Assembly: GCF_963667735.1 (NCBI RefSeq)
Contig: NZ_OY763919.1
Coordinates: 1,613,539-1,677,538 of the forward strand
Direction of reading: 5' to 3'
DNA length: 64,000 bases
Source: an uncultured Methanoregula sp.
Lineage (GTDB): Archaea > Halobacteriota > Methanomicrobia > Methanomicrobiales > Methanospirillaceae
The notes below the pieces were generated by a model. It was given only the letters and a program-made list of their open reading frames with translations. It was not told the origin of the DNA and ran no database searches. Each line of letters opens with the position of its first letter. Positions within the stretch are counted from its first letter, which is position 1. The position numbers were made by a program, and so were the translations under genes. This document shows, one piece after another, positions 44,031 through 51,837 of this stretch.

Positions 44031-44038
44031 CTATATCT
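44031..44038 (+). promoter_or_regulatory. TATA box of the Drg-type GTPase gene
   Basis: CTATATCT lies about 26-33 bp before the ATG at 44064, so the transcript would have almost no leader; no ribosome binding site is visible. Confidence 0.45.
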
Positions 44039-44063
44039 CGGACGTGCGGCGAATAATATAGGA

Positions 44064-45176
44064 ATGAGTAGTCTTGAGGAACAGATCAAGGAGCTTGAGG
44101 ACGAGTTAGTCAAGACTCCCTACAACAAGGCTACCTCGAAGCATATCGGGCGGGTCAAGGCCAAGATAGCCCGGCTCAAGGATGATGCCGTCAACCGGGC
44201 CATGAAGGCCGGGGGCGGCGGGGAAGGGTACTCGGTCAAGAAGTCCGGGGATGCAACGGCTGTTCTTGTGGGGTTCCCGTCAACCGGTAAGAGCACGCTC
44301 CTCAACAAGCTGACCGGTACAGAGAGTGCGGTTGGTGCCTATGCCTTCACCACACTCACGGTCGTTCCCGGGGCCCTCGAGCACAAGGGAGCCAAGATCC
44401 AGCTCCTCGATATCCCGGGGCTCATCGCCGGTGCGGCCATGGGCAAGGGCCGGGGCAAGGAAGTAATCGCTGTGGTCCGGGGGGCTGATATCGTCATCAT
44501 TCTCGTGGATGTCTTCAACGAGCGGCACTTCGACGTGCTCATCAAAGAGCTCTACGATGCCGGGATCCGGATCAATGTCCCGAGGCCGGACATCACCATC
44601 AAGAAATCCTCCCACGGGGGTATCCGGCTCAACGCGGTCGGCACACTGGATCTCGATATCGAGGAAGTGCGGTCGATCCTTGCCGAGAGCAAGATGATGA
44701 ACGCCGATATCCTGATCCGCGGCAATGCCACGCAGGACGATCTCATCGATGCCGTCCAGGGCAACCGGGTCTATATCCCCGCATTTATTGCCGTCAACAA
44801 GGTCGATCTCGTGGACAAGGAACGGTACCTCGAGATCGAGCATGATATTGCCGAGCGGTTCGGGAGTCCGCCCCTGATGATCTCCGCTGCAGCCGGGTAC
44901 CATCTCGAAGAGACGAAGGATGCTATCTATGACTGCCTGGGGTTCATCCGGGTCTACTTGAAACCCCACGGGGGAGAAGCTGATCTTGAGGAGCCGCTGA
45001 TCATCCGGAGGGGCAGCACAGTTGAGGATGTCTGCACCAAGCTCCACCGGGACTTTGTCCAGAAATTCCGGTACGCCAGGATCTGGGGAAAATCCGTCAA
45101 GCACCCGGGCCAGCGCGTAGGGCTTACCCACCAGCTCATTGATTCGGATCTTTTAACGATTATTGCCGAGCGCTGA
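44064..45176 (+). CDS. Drg/Rbg-type GTP-binding protein
   Basis: A 370-residue Obg-superfamily GTPase of the DRG class, conserved in archaea and eukaryotes. Start at MSSLEEQIKELEDELVKTPYNKATSKHI. G1 GFPSTGKST is at 70-78, G3 DIPGLI follows, and G4 NKVD lies further on; the C-terminal TGS domain spans roughly 290-370 (VYLKPHGGEADLEEPLIIRRGSTVEDVC). It probably binds ribosomes. Its end overlaps the convergent trm1 gene by 17 bp. Confidence 0.93.
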   Translation: MSSLEEQIKELEDELVKTPYNKATSKHIGRVKAKIARLKDDAVNRAMKAGGGGEGYSVKKSGDATAVLVGFPSTGKSTLLNKLTGTESAVGAYAFTTLTVVPGALEHKGAKIQLLDIPGLIAGAAMGKGRGKEVIAVVRGADIVIILVDVFNERHFDVLIKELYDAGIRINVPRPDITIKKSSHGGIRLNAVGTLDLDIEEVRSILAESKMMNADILIRGNATQDDLIDAVQGNRVYIPAFIAVNKVDLVDKERYLEIEHDIAERFGSPPLMISAAAGYHLEETKDAIYDCLGFIRVYLKPHGGEADLEEPLIIRRGSTVEDVCTKLHRDFVQKFRYARIWGKSVKHPGQRVGLTHQLIDSDLLTIIAER

Positions 45177-46278
45177 TTGCGTCAAGGATGACCGGCAGCG
45201 GGGCTTCGGTCTTGATCCCGTACCCGGAGAAATGGGTGCGGGTTGCCGGGTATCCCGCTGCCCGGATCTTTTCAAGAACCGTGTTGATATCCGGCGGCGA
45301 ACAGGCAAGCCGTTTTGCCAGGACATGGTAATCGTAGAAACTTGACGTGGGCAGTTCGTCCCGGCAGACGTCGAGAAGTTTTTTGATATCTTTTTTGGAT
45401 CCCAGTTCCCGGCTCTCTGCAAGGGTGCTGAGCTCTTCTGCGATCCCGTCTTTCCGGATGCTGCCCAGCCAGAGCGGCCCTATGGGCTGGAGCTCTTCGC
45501 CGCAGTGGGGACAGACCGTTGTTCTCGGGAACCGTCCCTGCTGCTCCTCCCGGTACGGGCAGGACGGGCACTGGAGGACAAAACCGAGGCTTCTGAGGGA
45601 CTGGTCGGCAGCTTCCGCCCCCCGGAGAATCCGGAGATGGAGCCGTACGAAATGTTCCCGGGCATAGCAGAAGACCGGTTCAATCCCCCGGTCGTATTTC
45701 ACGGTCTCGCGGACAACAAATCCGAGGAGGATCCGGAGACCGACCTCGCTGTGATATTCCGTGTTCCTCGGCAGGGCCCCGTAACGTCGGATCCCGGCTT
45801 TTAAGTGTGCCCCGCAGAGCGGTGCAGTATCGGTGGCGGTTACGAAGAGGTACCTGCGGCATCCCCGGATCGCAGCATCGATGATCCAGGCAGGTGTGCC
45901 GAACGGGTCGAGATCCACACAATCGAACGACTGCTCCGAGAGGAGTGCGTTGACATCCCGCCCGGTGACGGTTATGGGCAGGTTCGTCCGATCGATATTC
46001 TGCCGGATCAGGTCCACGGCTGCCGGGTCCCGGTCATTGATCGTTGTCGGGATACCACACTCGTTGGCCACCCGCATGCCCCGGATCCCGGTTGCGCCCA
46101 TGGCATCGAGGTAATCGGAAGGCTGGAGATGGGACAGAAGAAGGATGGTGATATCCCGGTTGATCTCCATCTTCCGGTTGAAGAAGATCGGGGCCGATCC
46201 CGGGGGAAACTGCGTTGTATCGTCCTGGACCGGGACAAAGAACGTGGTGCTTCCTTCTTTTGACTCCTGTACATCCAT
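45160..46278 (-). CDS. trm1: tRNA (guanine26-N2)-dimethyltransferase
   Basis: Dimethylates G26 of tRNA. The 372-residue protein has MEINRDITILLLS..., YLDAMGATGIRGMRVANE (SAM motif), CVDLDPFGTPAWIIDAAIRG and a zinc-ribbon region CPSC/CPHC at about 245-270. Length and motifs match archaeal Trm1. It lies beside a tRNA gene on the opposite strand. Confidence 0.94.
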   Translation of the reverse strand: MDVQESKEGSTTFFVPVQDDTTQFPPGSAPIFFNRKMEINRDITILLLSHLQPSDYLDAMGATGIRGMRVANECGIPTTINDRDPAAVDLIRQNIDRTNLPITVTGRDVNALLSEQSFDCVDLDPFGTPAWIIDAAIRGCRRYLFVTATDTAPLCGAHLKAGIRRYGALPRNTEYHSEVGLRILLGFVVRETVKYDRGIEPVFCYAREHFVRLHLRILRGAEAADQSLRSLGFVLQCPSCPYREEQQGRFPRTTVCPHCGEELQPIGPLWLGSIRKDGIAEELSTLAESRELGSKKDIKKLLDVCRDELPTSSFYDYHVLAKRLACSPPDINTVLEKIRAAGYPATRTHFSGYGIKTEAPLPVILDAISARQ

Positions 46279-46306
46279 TGCGTCAATGATGTTGCTGCGC
46301 GCAAAA

Positions 46307-46316
46307 CTTATACATA
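46307..46316 (+). promoter_or_regulatory. TATA box of tRNA-Arg
   Basis: CTTATACATA is centred about 28 bp before the tRNA-Arg 5' end. The same AT-rich block is close upstream of trm1 on the other strand and may serve both. Confidence 0.55.
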
Positions 46317-46339
46317 TTCCCCTGCAATGGATATGAGCA

Positions 46340-46414
46340 GGGCGAGTGGCTTAGCCCGGACATAGCGTCAGCCTCCTAAGCTGAACGCCGGGGGTTCAAA
46401 TCCCCCCTCGCCCG
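46340..46414 (+). tRNA. trnR: tRNA-Arg (anticodon CCU)
   Basis: Acceptor GGGCGAG pairs with CTCGCCC, discriminator G; anticodon stem TCAGC/GCTGA with loop CTCCTAA gives CCT; T-arm GGGGGTTCAAATCCCCC. It reads AGG codons. 75 nt, no intron, CCA not encoded. Confidence 0.95.
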
Positions 46415-46462
46415 TATCCTTTTTCGCGCATTTTATGTGCAAGTCTGCCGGAGTCTTAACCA

Positions 46463-47305
46463 ATGAGCCTGCACGGATATTTCACGATCCTCCGCCCGGT
46501 AAATGCCTTTGCTGCCGGCATTGCCGCCATCGTTGCCTACCTGATTGCGACCGGAACCGTCATCCCTGCTGTTCTTTTGCTCTTTGCGGTTGTTTTCCTT
46601 GTCACCGGTGCGGGGAACGTGATCAACGATTATTACGATGCCGAGATCGATGCCCTCAACCGGAGCGACCGGCCCATTCCCTCGGGACATGTTCCCCGGC
46701 GAGCTGCATTCTGGTACGCCATTCTGCTCTTCCTTGCCGGCATCCTGGTCTGCCTCTTCACAAGTCCCCTCTGCATCGCCATTGCACTCTTCAACTCCCT
46801 CCTGCTCGTGGCCTATGCAGCACGGCTGAAGGCAACCCCGTTTTTCGGGAATGTTGCGGTTGCCTATCTTTCAGGAAGCATGTTCCTCTTTGGCGGGGCA
46901 CTAGCCGGTACCGCGGGTTTCTTCCACATGATCCCGATAGCCCTTGTAACGTTCTTTGCCATGATGGTCCGGGAACTCTTAAAAGATGCCGAGGATGTGG
47001 AAGGGGATGCAGCCTGCGGTGCTTCCACGCTCCCGATCCGTATTGGAATCCGGAAAACCTCCCGGATTGCGTTTGTCTTTATCGTTCTCGCTGTCATCAC
47101 GAGCCTGCTGCCCTATGCCTGGTGGGGCCTCTGGTACATAGCGGGGATCCTCGTTGTCGATATCATCCTCATTCTTGCCGCGGCACGGGCCCTCCCGTGC
47201 GATACCCCCGCCTGCATGCGGGAGTCAAAGGCCACATCCCTTTTGAAGTACGGGATGTTTGCATCCCTCGTTGTCTTCACCCTCTCGGCGATCTTCCTCG
47301 GGTAA
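46463..47305 (+). CDS. UbiA-family prenyltransferase, probable DGGGP synthase
   Basis: A 280-residue membrane enzyme with about eight to nine spans. Both aspartate-rich motifs are present: NDYYDAEID (residues 55-63) and the second KDAEDVEGD (about 174). Archaeal members in this size range make digeranylgeranylglyceryl phosphate, the second ether bond of membrane lipids. The MSLHGYFTILRPVNAFAAGI start matches the family. Alternative substrates such as quinone rings are unlikely in a methanogen. Confidence 0.9.
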   Translation: MSLHGYFTILRPVNAFAAGIAAIVAYLIATGTVIPAVLLLFAVVFLVTGAGNVINDYYDAEIDALNRSDRPIPSGHVPRRAAFWYAILLFLAGILVCLFTSPLCIAIALFNSLLLVAYAARLKATPFFGNVAVAYLSGSMFLFGGALAGTAGFFHMIPIALVTFFAMMVRELLKDAEDVEGDAACGASTLPIRIGIRKTSRIAFVFIVLAVITSLLPYAWWGLWYIAGILVVDIILILAAARALPCDTPACMRESKATSLLKYGMFASLVVFTLSAIFLG

Positions 47306-47370
47306 CCTCAGGCTCACATGGGAGCAACAAGTTTATCCCCTGATCGTTCCAGAGGTACCATAAGAGACCC

Positions 47371-47784
47371 ATGCCAACGGTAATCCGGAAAGGAACTACG
47401 TATTACGCAGAAAAAGGCTCGTACTTCGAAGGGAACGTGAAGATAGAGGGCGATTTTGTTGTTCCCCCCCATACGCACTTCTGGGGCAGGCTCAATGTCA
47501 CGGGCAACCTGGAACTGGGCCCCCGGTCCAGCGTTGCGCTCGATATCTCCTGTTTCAGTGCGGTCATAGGCAGCCAGTGCCGGGTCAAGGGGCCGATCTT
47601 GGCAGGAGGAGATGTCACGATACTCGATAATGCAGTTGTCCATTCGGTCGAGGCAGGGGGAAAAGTGATCCTGCGCACCGGTGTCAGCGTCGGGGATGTG
47701 ACAAGCCGGGACACGATCGTAGTTCACGGCCACATAAAGAGCGGGAACCTAGTTGGCAAGAACATGAAGGTCCTCGGGAATTGA
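47371..47784 (+). CDS. Bactofilin-like protein
   Basis: A 137-residue, beta-rich protein whose short periodic segments (GNVKIEGDFVVPPHTHFWGRLNVTGNLELG; GDVTILDNAVVHSVEAGGKVIL) indicate a right- or left-handed beta helix of the bactofilin (polymer-forming cytoskeletal) type. Function in archaea is unsettled; polymer scaffolding is inference. The last 36 bp overlap the convergent DUF116 gene. Confidence 0.7.
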   Translation: MPTVIRKGTTYYAEKGSYFEGNVKIEGDFVVPPHTHFWGRLNVTGNLELGPRSSVALDISCFSAVIGSQCRVKGPILAGGDVTILDNAVVHSVEAGGKVILRTGVSVGDVTSRDTIVVHGHIKSGNLVGKNMKVLGN

Positions 47785-48450
47785 GGCAGGATCGATCCCG
47801 AGAATTGCCACTTCATAGACATCCGGCCAGTTCACAATCGTCTCGACGCAGCCCTCTTTTATGGTGACAACTCCCATCGCGACAAGACCCATCTTGTCGG
47901 CCATGTCGATGCCTTCCTTGATTTCAGCAAGACACCCTACCCCGATGATGGCTTTCGGGCGGTACTTCTTGACCATCCTTTTTATGAACGAGGAACCGGG
48001 GACGATGAAGATCCTGTACCCGAGGCGTTCGAGCAGAGCCCTGGCTTCGCCAACGCTGCACTGGCCGCAGCTGCGGCACTTGAGGCCTTCCGGCGTCAGG
48101 TGGGCCGGGCAATGGGAGGATCGTAAGCACTGGGGCATGAAGACCGCTCGTTCATTCACGGGAATCCGCTTGAAATCCGCAGTGTTCATGGAATTGTGCA
48201 GTTTGATAAAAAAGGCAAACATCTCCCGGTCCTCAAGTCCCAGGAGCCGGAACATGGCTTTCATCCACCCTTCGAGAAAGACGAGCCCGGCTTTTATGAC
48301 CCGCGGGAAGTAGAGTTTTCCTTTCCTGATGGAATAGAGCGAGATGATGACGAGGATGAACGCTATGGCAATAGCCCCGAGTATGAGAAGGACCGTTAAT
48401 TCCCCGATGAGATACATCAGGTGGTTCCAGGTAGCGTAATCGAAGTCCAT
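47749..48450 (-). CDS. DUF116 family membrane protein
   Basis: A 233-residue protein of the DUF116 family. One or two N-terminal membrane spans (residues 12-42) precede a cytosolic domain with Cys motifs CLRSSHCPAH and CRSCGQCSVG, which likely bind an iron-sulfur or zinc site, and GVGCLAEIKEGID. Function unknown; common in methanogens and sulfate reducers. The spacer to mtnA is only about 20 bp and the direction is the same, so co-transcription with the upstream operon is possible. Confidence 0.85.
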   Translation of the reverse strand: MDFDYATWNHLMYLIGELTVLLILGAIAIAFILVIISLYSIRKGKLYFPRVIKAGLVFLEGWMKAMFRLLGLEDREMFAFFIKLHNSMNTADFKRIPVNERAVFMPQCLRSSHCPAHLTPEGLKCRSCGQCSVGEARALLERLGYRIFIVPGSSFIKRMVKKYRPKAIIGVGCLAEIKEGIDMADKMGLVAMGVVTIKEGCVETIVNWPDVYEVAILGIDPASIPEDLHVLAN

Positions 48451-48472
48451 GTTCGCCTAATTTAGTTGTGAA

Positions 48473-49519
48473 TCATATCGTGCCCGTACGGGATAAAAGT
48501 GCGGGAATATCCAGCGGAGGCCGGACTACTCCGTGTTCTGTCACAATGGCAGTGACAAGTTCCATGGGCGTTGCATCGAACGCCGGGTTCCTGACGTGTG
48601 CCCGGTCGGGAACAAAGACCCGGTTGCCCATGGTTGTCACTTCATCCCGGCCCCGCTCCTCGATGATAACATCCCTTTCGCGCTTTTCTTTATCAAATGT
48701 CGAGAGGGGTGCCGCCACATAGAACGGGATTTTGTGGTGGCTGGCGCAGACCGCGTGCATGTAGGTCCCGATCTTGTTGAAGACGGCGTCCCGGGTGATC
48801 CGGTCTGCCCCGACAACAACGGCATCGATGGCACCGGCCCGCATGAAGTGGGCTGCCATGGAATCGGTGATCGTGGTGACATCGATCCCGTCCTGCGCAA
48901 GCTCCCACGCGGTCAGCCGGGCCCCCTGGAGAAGCGGCCGTGTCTCGCAGGAGATGACCCTGACATTTTTTCCCTCTTCGACTGCCGAACGGATCACCCC
49001 GAGGGCTGTTCCCCACGAAGAACAGGCAAGAGCCCCGGCATTGCAGTGCGTGAGAACCGTGCAGGTATCGGGAAGGAGGGCAGCGCCGTGTTTTCCTATA
49101 GCATGGCAGCAGTCCGTATCTTCGCGGGCTATTGCCTCCGCTTCCTTAATGGCTATCTGGCGGGCGGTGCGGATATCGTCTACCGGCATTATTTTCTTCA
49201 GTACCCGGTCAATGCCCCACGCAAGGTTGATGGCGGTCGGGCGGGTTGACCTGAGCAGGGCTGCGGCAGCCTGAACGTCTCCTGAAAAAATCCGGGGATC
49301 CTCCTTTATGCAGGTAACTGCCGCCAGGGCAATGCCATAAGCTCCAGCAACCCCGAGAGCCGGCGCTCCCCGGATCTCGAGCCTGCGGATGGCGGTGGCG
49401 AGCCGGTCAACGGATGTGCACTCGATGATGGTGAATTCACCGGGCAGGACCGTCTGGTCGATATAGCGGATGCTCTGCGAGGTGGCGTCCCACCAGAGTG
49501 TTTTTGTTCCTTCCTTCAC
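48473..49519 (-). CDS. mtnA: S-methyl-5-thioribose-1-phosphate isomerase
   Basis: Isomerises methylthioribose-1-phosphate in methionine salvage. The 348-residue protein of the eIF2B-related fold has IRGAPALGVAGAYG, catalytic Cys in THCNAGALACSSWGTALGV, catalytic Asp in VVGADRITRDAVFNKIGT and PFYVAAPLSTFD. Members of this group in archaea may also act in nucleoside salvage (ribose 1,5-bisphosphate isomerase), but the CNAGALA context and GADR point to MtnA. It overlaps the HdrA-like gene by four bases. Confidence 0.88.
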   Translation of the reverse strand: MKEGTKTLWWDATSQSIRYIDQTVLPGEFTIIECTSVDRLATAIRRLEIRGAPALGVAGAYGIALAAVTCIKEDPRIFSGDVQAAAALLRSTRPTAINLAWGIDRVLKKIMPVDDIRTARQIAIKEAEAIAREDTDCCHAIGKHGAALLPDTCTVLTHCNAGALACSSWGTALGVIRSAVEEGKNVRVISCETRPLLQGARLTAWELAQDGIDVTTITDSMAAHFMRAGAIDAVVVGADRITRDAVFNKIGTYMHAVCASHHKIPFYVAAPLSTFDKEKRERDVIIEERGRDEVTTMGNRVFVPDRAHVRNPAFDATPMELVTAIVTEHGVVRPPLDIPALLSRTGTI

Positions 49520-50796
49520 GTGGATCGCGTCCTGATGGCATCGATATAGGCCCGCATGGCCGCAGATTCCCCTGAAGCTACCGTGTCCGGAATATCCCGT
49601 GGTGCGGTCGCGGTACCGGCAACATAGATCCCCGGGCGGATAGTTCCCACTGTATCCACGGCATCGTTGACGGGGCGGATGAACCCGGAGTCCTCGACCG
49701 GAATACCGAATTTACCGGCAATTTCTGTGGTCCCGCTGGCAGGCCCGATGCCCACTGAAAGGACGACGAGATCCGGGTGGAGAGTCTGGACTTCAGCAGT
49801 TTCGGAATTTTCGACCTGGAGGATCATGCCGTTTTTATCCGGAAGAACATCGGAGGGCATACCCCGGAGGAAGCGGATGCCGAGAACTTTTGCCCGCTCG
49901 AAATACTCCTCGTATCCTTTGCCATAGGAACGGACGTCCATGTAGCAGATGGTGATCTCCATCTGCGGGTTCTTCTCCTTGATGAGCATCGCGTTCTTCA
50001 ATGCCTGCATGCAGCAGACACAGGAGCACCAGGGCCTTTTGATCGTCATGTCCCGCGAACCGACGCACTGGACAAAGATGATCGACTCCGGAATTTTGCC
50101 GTTGCTAAGACGTCTTACTTTCCCGCCGGTCGGCCCGCTCGCGTTGATCATCCGCTCCAGTTCCAGGCTCGATACAACATCCGGGAGAACGAGGTGGCCG
50201 AACTGCGATTTTTTACCTGCATCGAAGACCGAATACCCGGTTGTGATGACAATGCTGGCTGCCTCCACTACGAGAGTCTTCTCTTCGTCTTTTCGCAGGA
50301 CAGCACCGGGCCCGCACTCATCGTAACAGAGGCCGCATTCAATGCAGTGCTCCGGATCCTTGATAACGAGATCCGGCACAACCTGCGGGTGGGGCTTGTA
50401 GATGGCCTTGCGGACACCGATCCCTGCATCGAACCGGTTGTATACCTCAACGGGGCAGATCTCAATGCAGTCCCCGCAGCCGGTGCAGGTGTCTTCATCG
50501 ATATACCTCGGATGTTTTTTCAGGGTGACCTGAAAATGTCCTACGTCCCCCTCAATGCTCTCCACTTCCGTACAGGTATGGATGGTGATGTGCTGGTGGC
50601 GTGAAACATCGACCATCTTGGGGGAGAGGATGCACATCGAACAATCGTTTGTGGGAAACGTCTTGTCGAGCTGAGCCATGTGTCCTCCGATGGTCGGCTC
50701 ACGTTCGACAAGATCGACGTGGATCCCGTGGCCGGCGATGTCAAGGGCAGCCTGGATGCCTGCTATTCCCGCACCGATGACGACAACGTTACGCAT
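49516..50796 (-). CDS. HdrA/QmoA-like flavin and iron-sulfur protein
   Basis: A 426-residue flavoprotein started at MRNVVVIGAGIAGIQAA. The FAD motif GAGIAGIQA is at the very N-terminus. Cys52 and Cys55 (DCSMC) precede two inserted [4Fe-4S] ferredoxin motifs: Cys104/107/110/114 (CTGCGDCIEIC) and Cys151/154/157/161 (CIECGLCYDEC). VQCVGSRD and CSCVCCMQALKNA follow. It lacks the N- and C-terminal extensions of full HdrA (about 650 residues), and is near QmoA in size. No hdrB/hdrC gene is adjacent; the electron partners are unknown. Confidence 0.88.
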   Translation of the reverse strand: MRNVVVIGAGIAGIQAALDIAGHGIHVDLVEREPTIGGHMAQLDKTFPTNDCSMCILSPKMVDVSRHQHITIHTCTEVESIEGDVGHFQVTLKKHPRYIDEDTCTGCGDCIEICPVEVYNRFDAGIGVRKAIYKPHPQVVPDLVIKDPEHCIECGLCYDECGPGAVLRKDEEKTLVVEAASIVITTGYSVFDAGKKSQFGHLVLPDVVSSLELERMINASGPTGGKVRRLSNGKIPESIIFVQCVGSRDMTIKRPWCSCVCCMQALKNAMLIKEKNPQMEITICYMDVRSYGKGYEEYFERAKVLGIRFLRGMPSDVLPDKNGMILQVENSETAEVQTLHPDLVVLSVGIGPASGTTEIAGKFGIPVEDSGFIRPVNDAVDTVGTIRPGIYVAGTATAPRDIPDTVASGESAAMRAYIDAIRTRST

Positions 50797-51286
50797 GGCT
50801 GGCGTAATCTCCTGCAAGTTCCACATAGGATGCTGCGTTTTTCAGGATATTCTCTTTCTGGGCATCGCTCGCTTGCTTGAGCACTTTGCCGGGAACCCCG
50901 AGCACGACGGACCCTTCCGGTACGTTCATGCCCTCGGTAACCACGGCCCCGGCTCCCACAACGGTGCCCTGTCCCACGTGTGCTCCGTTGAGAATGATTG
51001 CACCCATACCGATGAGAACCTGGCTCTCAATAGTGCAGCCATGGAGGATGGCCCCGTGGCCTACCGAGACATCACACCCTATGGTGACCGGGAATCCTTT
51101 GCTGGTATGGACAACGCAGTTGTCCTGGATATTGGACCGGTCCCCTATGATGATCCGATCCTTGTCAGCCCGGATCACGGCCCCGAACCAGATTCCCACC
51201 TGCCTGCCGAGGGTGACATCACCGATGACCGTAGCATTTTCCGCCTGAAAAAGCGGCACGCCGGAGACCTTTGCATCCATATGCAT
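50789..51286 (-). CDS. Gamma-class carbonic anhydrase-like hexapeptide protein
   Basis: A 165-residue left-handed beta-helix protein of the YrdA/PaaY gamma carbonic anhydrase family. The zinc triad is visible as His60, His77 and His82 (VVHTSKG; GHGAILHG), with the usual RADKD and Gln in SNIQDN. It lacks a signal peptide, unlike Methanosarcina Cam. It is the first gene of a three-gene overlapping operon with the HdrA-like gene and mtnA. MDAKVSG, two codons in, is an equally likely start. Confidence 0.9.
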   Translation of the reverse strand: MHMDAKVSGVPLFQAENATVIGDVTLGRQVGIWFGAVIRADKDRIIIGDRSNIQDNCVVHTSKGFPVTIGCDVSVGHGAILHGCTIESQVLIGMGAIILNGAHVGQGTVVGAGAVVTEGMNVPEGSVVLGVPGKVLKQASDAQKENILKNAASYVELAGDYASHA

Positions 51287-51316
51287 AATAACATAGGAAA
51301 TTAAGAATCAAAGAGT

Positions 51317-51775
51317 ATGAAGGTTATGGTAGGGGGTACCTTCGATCCGCTCCATGACGGTCACAAGCAGCTGCTGGGCCGGTCATTCGCACTCGCGGGA
51401 AGCGGCGGGCAGGTCACCATCGGGCTGACCACCGATGCCTTTGCCAGCCGGAAAGTCCACCCCATACGATCGTTTTCTGTCCGGAAGAAGGAGCTTGAGG
51501 ATTTCATCAACCGGAGCCGGTACCCGGCATCCTGGCACATCGATCCGCTGAGCGATCGCTTTGGCCCGGCGATCGATGCAGATTTCGATGCTATCGTGGT
51601 ATCGGAAGAAACCCTCCCCGTTGCCGTTGAGATCAACAAGCTCCGGAAGGAGAAAGGGGCAAAGAAAGTGGATATCCACCAGATCAGCTGCGTGCTTGCT
51701 GACGATGGGCGCTGGATCTCGAGTACCCGGATCTACCGGGGCGAGATCGATATCCACGGCCACCTGCTCCACTAG
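51317..51775 (+). CDS. coaD: Phosphopantetheine adenylyltransferase, archaeal type
   Basis: Adenylates 4'-phosphopantetheine in coenzyme A synthesis. The 152-residue protein has the nucleotidyltransferase signature GGTFDPLHDGHKQLL at residues 6-20, IGLTTDAFASRK, and ISSTRIYRGEID (the ISSTRI motif). Archaeal members are around this size. It is divergent from the carbonic anhydrase gene with only 30 bp between them. Confidence 0.94.
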   Translation: MKVMVGGTFDPLHDGHKQLLGRSFALAGSGGQVTIGLTTDAFASRKVHPIRSFSVRKKELEDFINRSRYPASWHIDPLSDRFGPAIDADFDAIVVSEETLPVAVEINKLRKEKGAKKVDIHQISCVLADDGRWISSTRIYRGEIDIHGHLLH

Positions 51776-51837
51776 GCACGTTTCCTGTTTTTATAAAAAT
51801 TGCCCTTCCTGCAAACGGGCGGATAAAGTAAAAAAGA

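Noticed and set aside
43827..44063. 79-codon extension upstream of the Drg-type GTPase
   Set aside because: It overlaps the start and promoter of the giant kinase; the conserved N-terminus begins at 44064.
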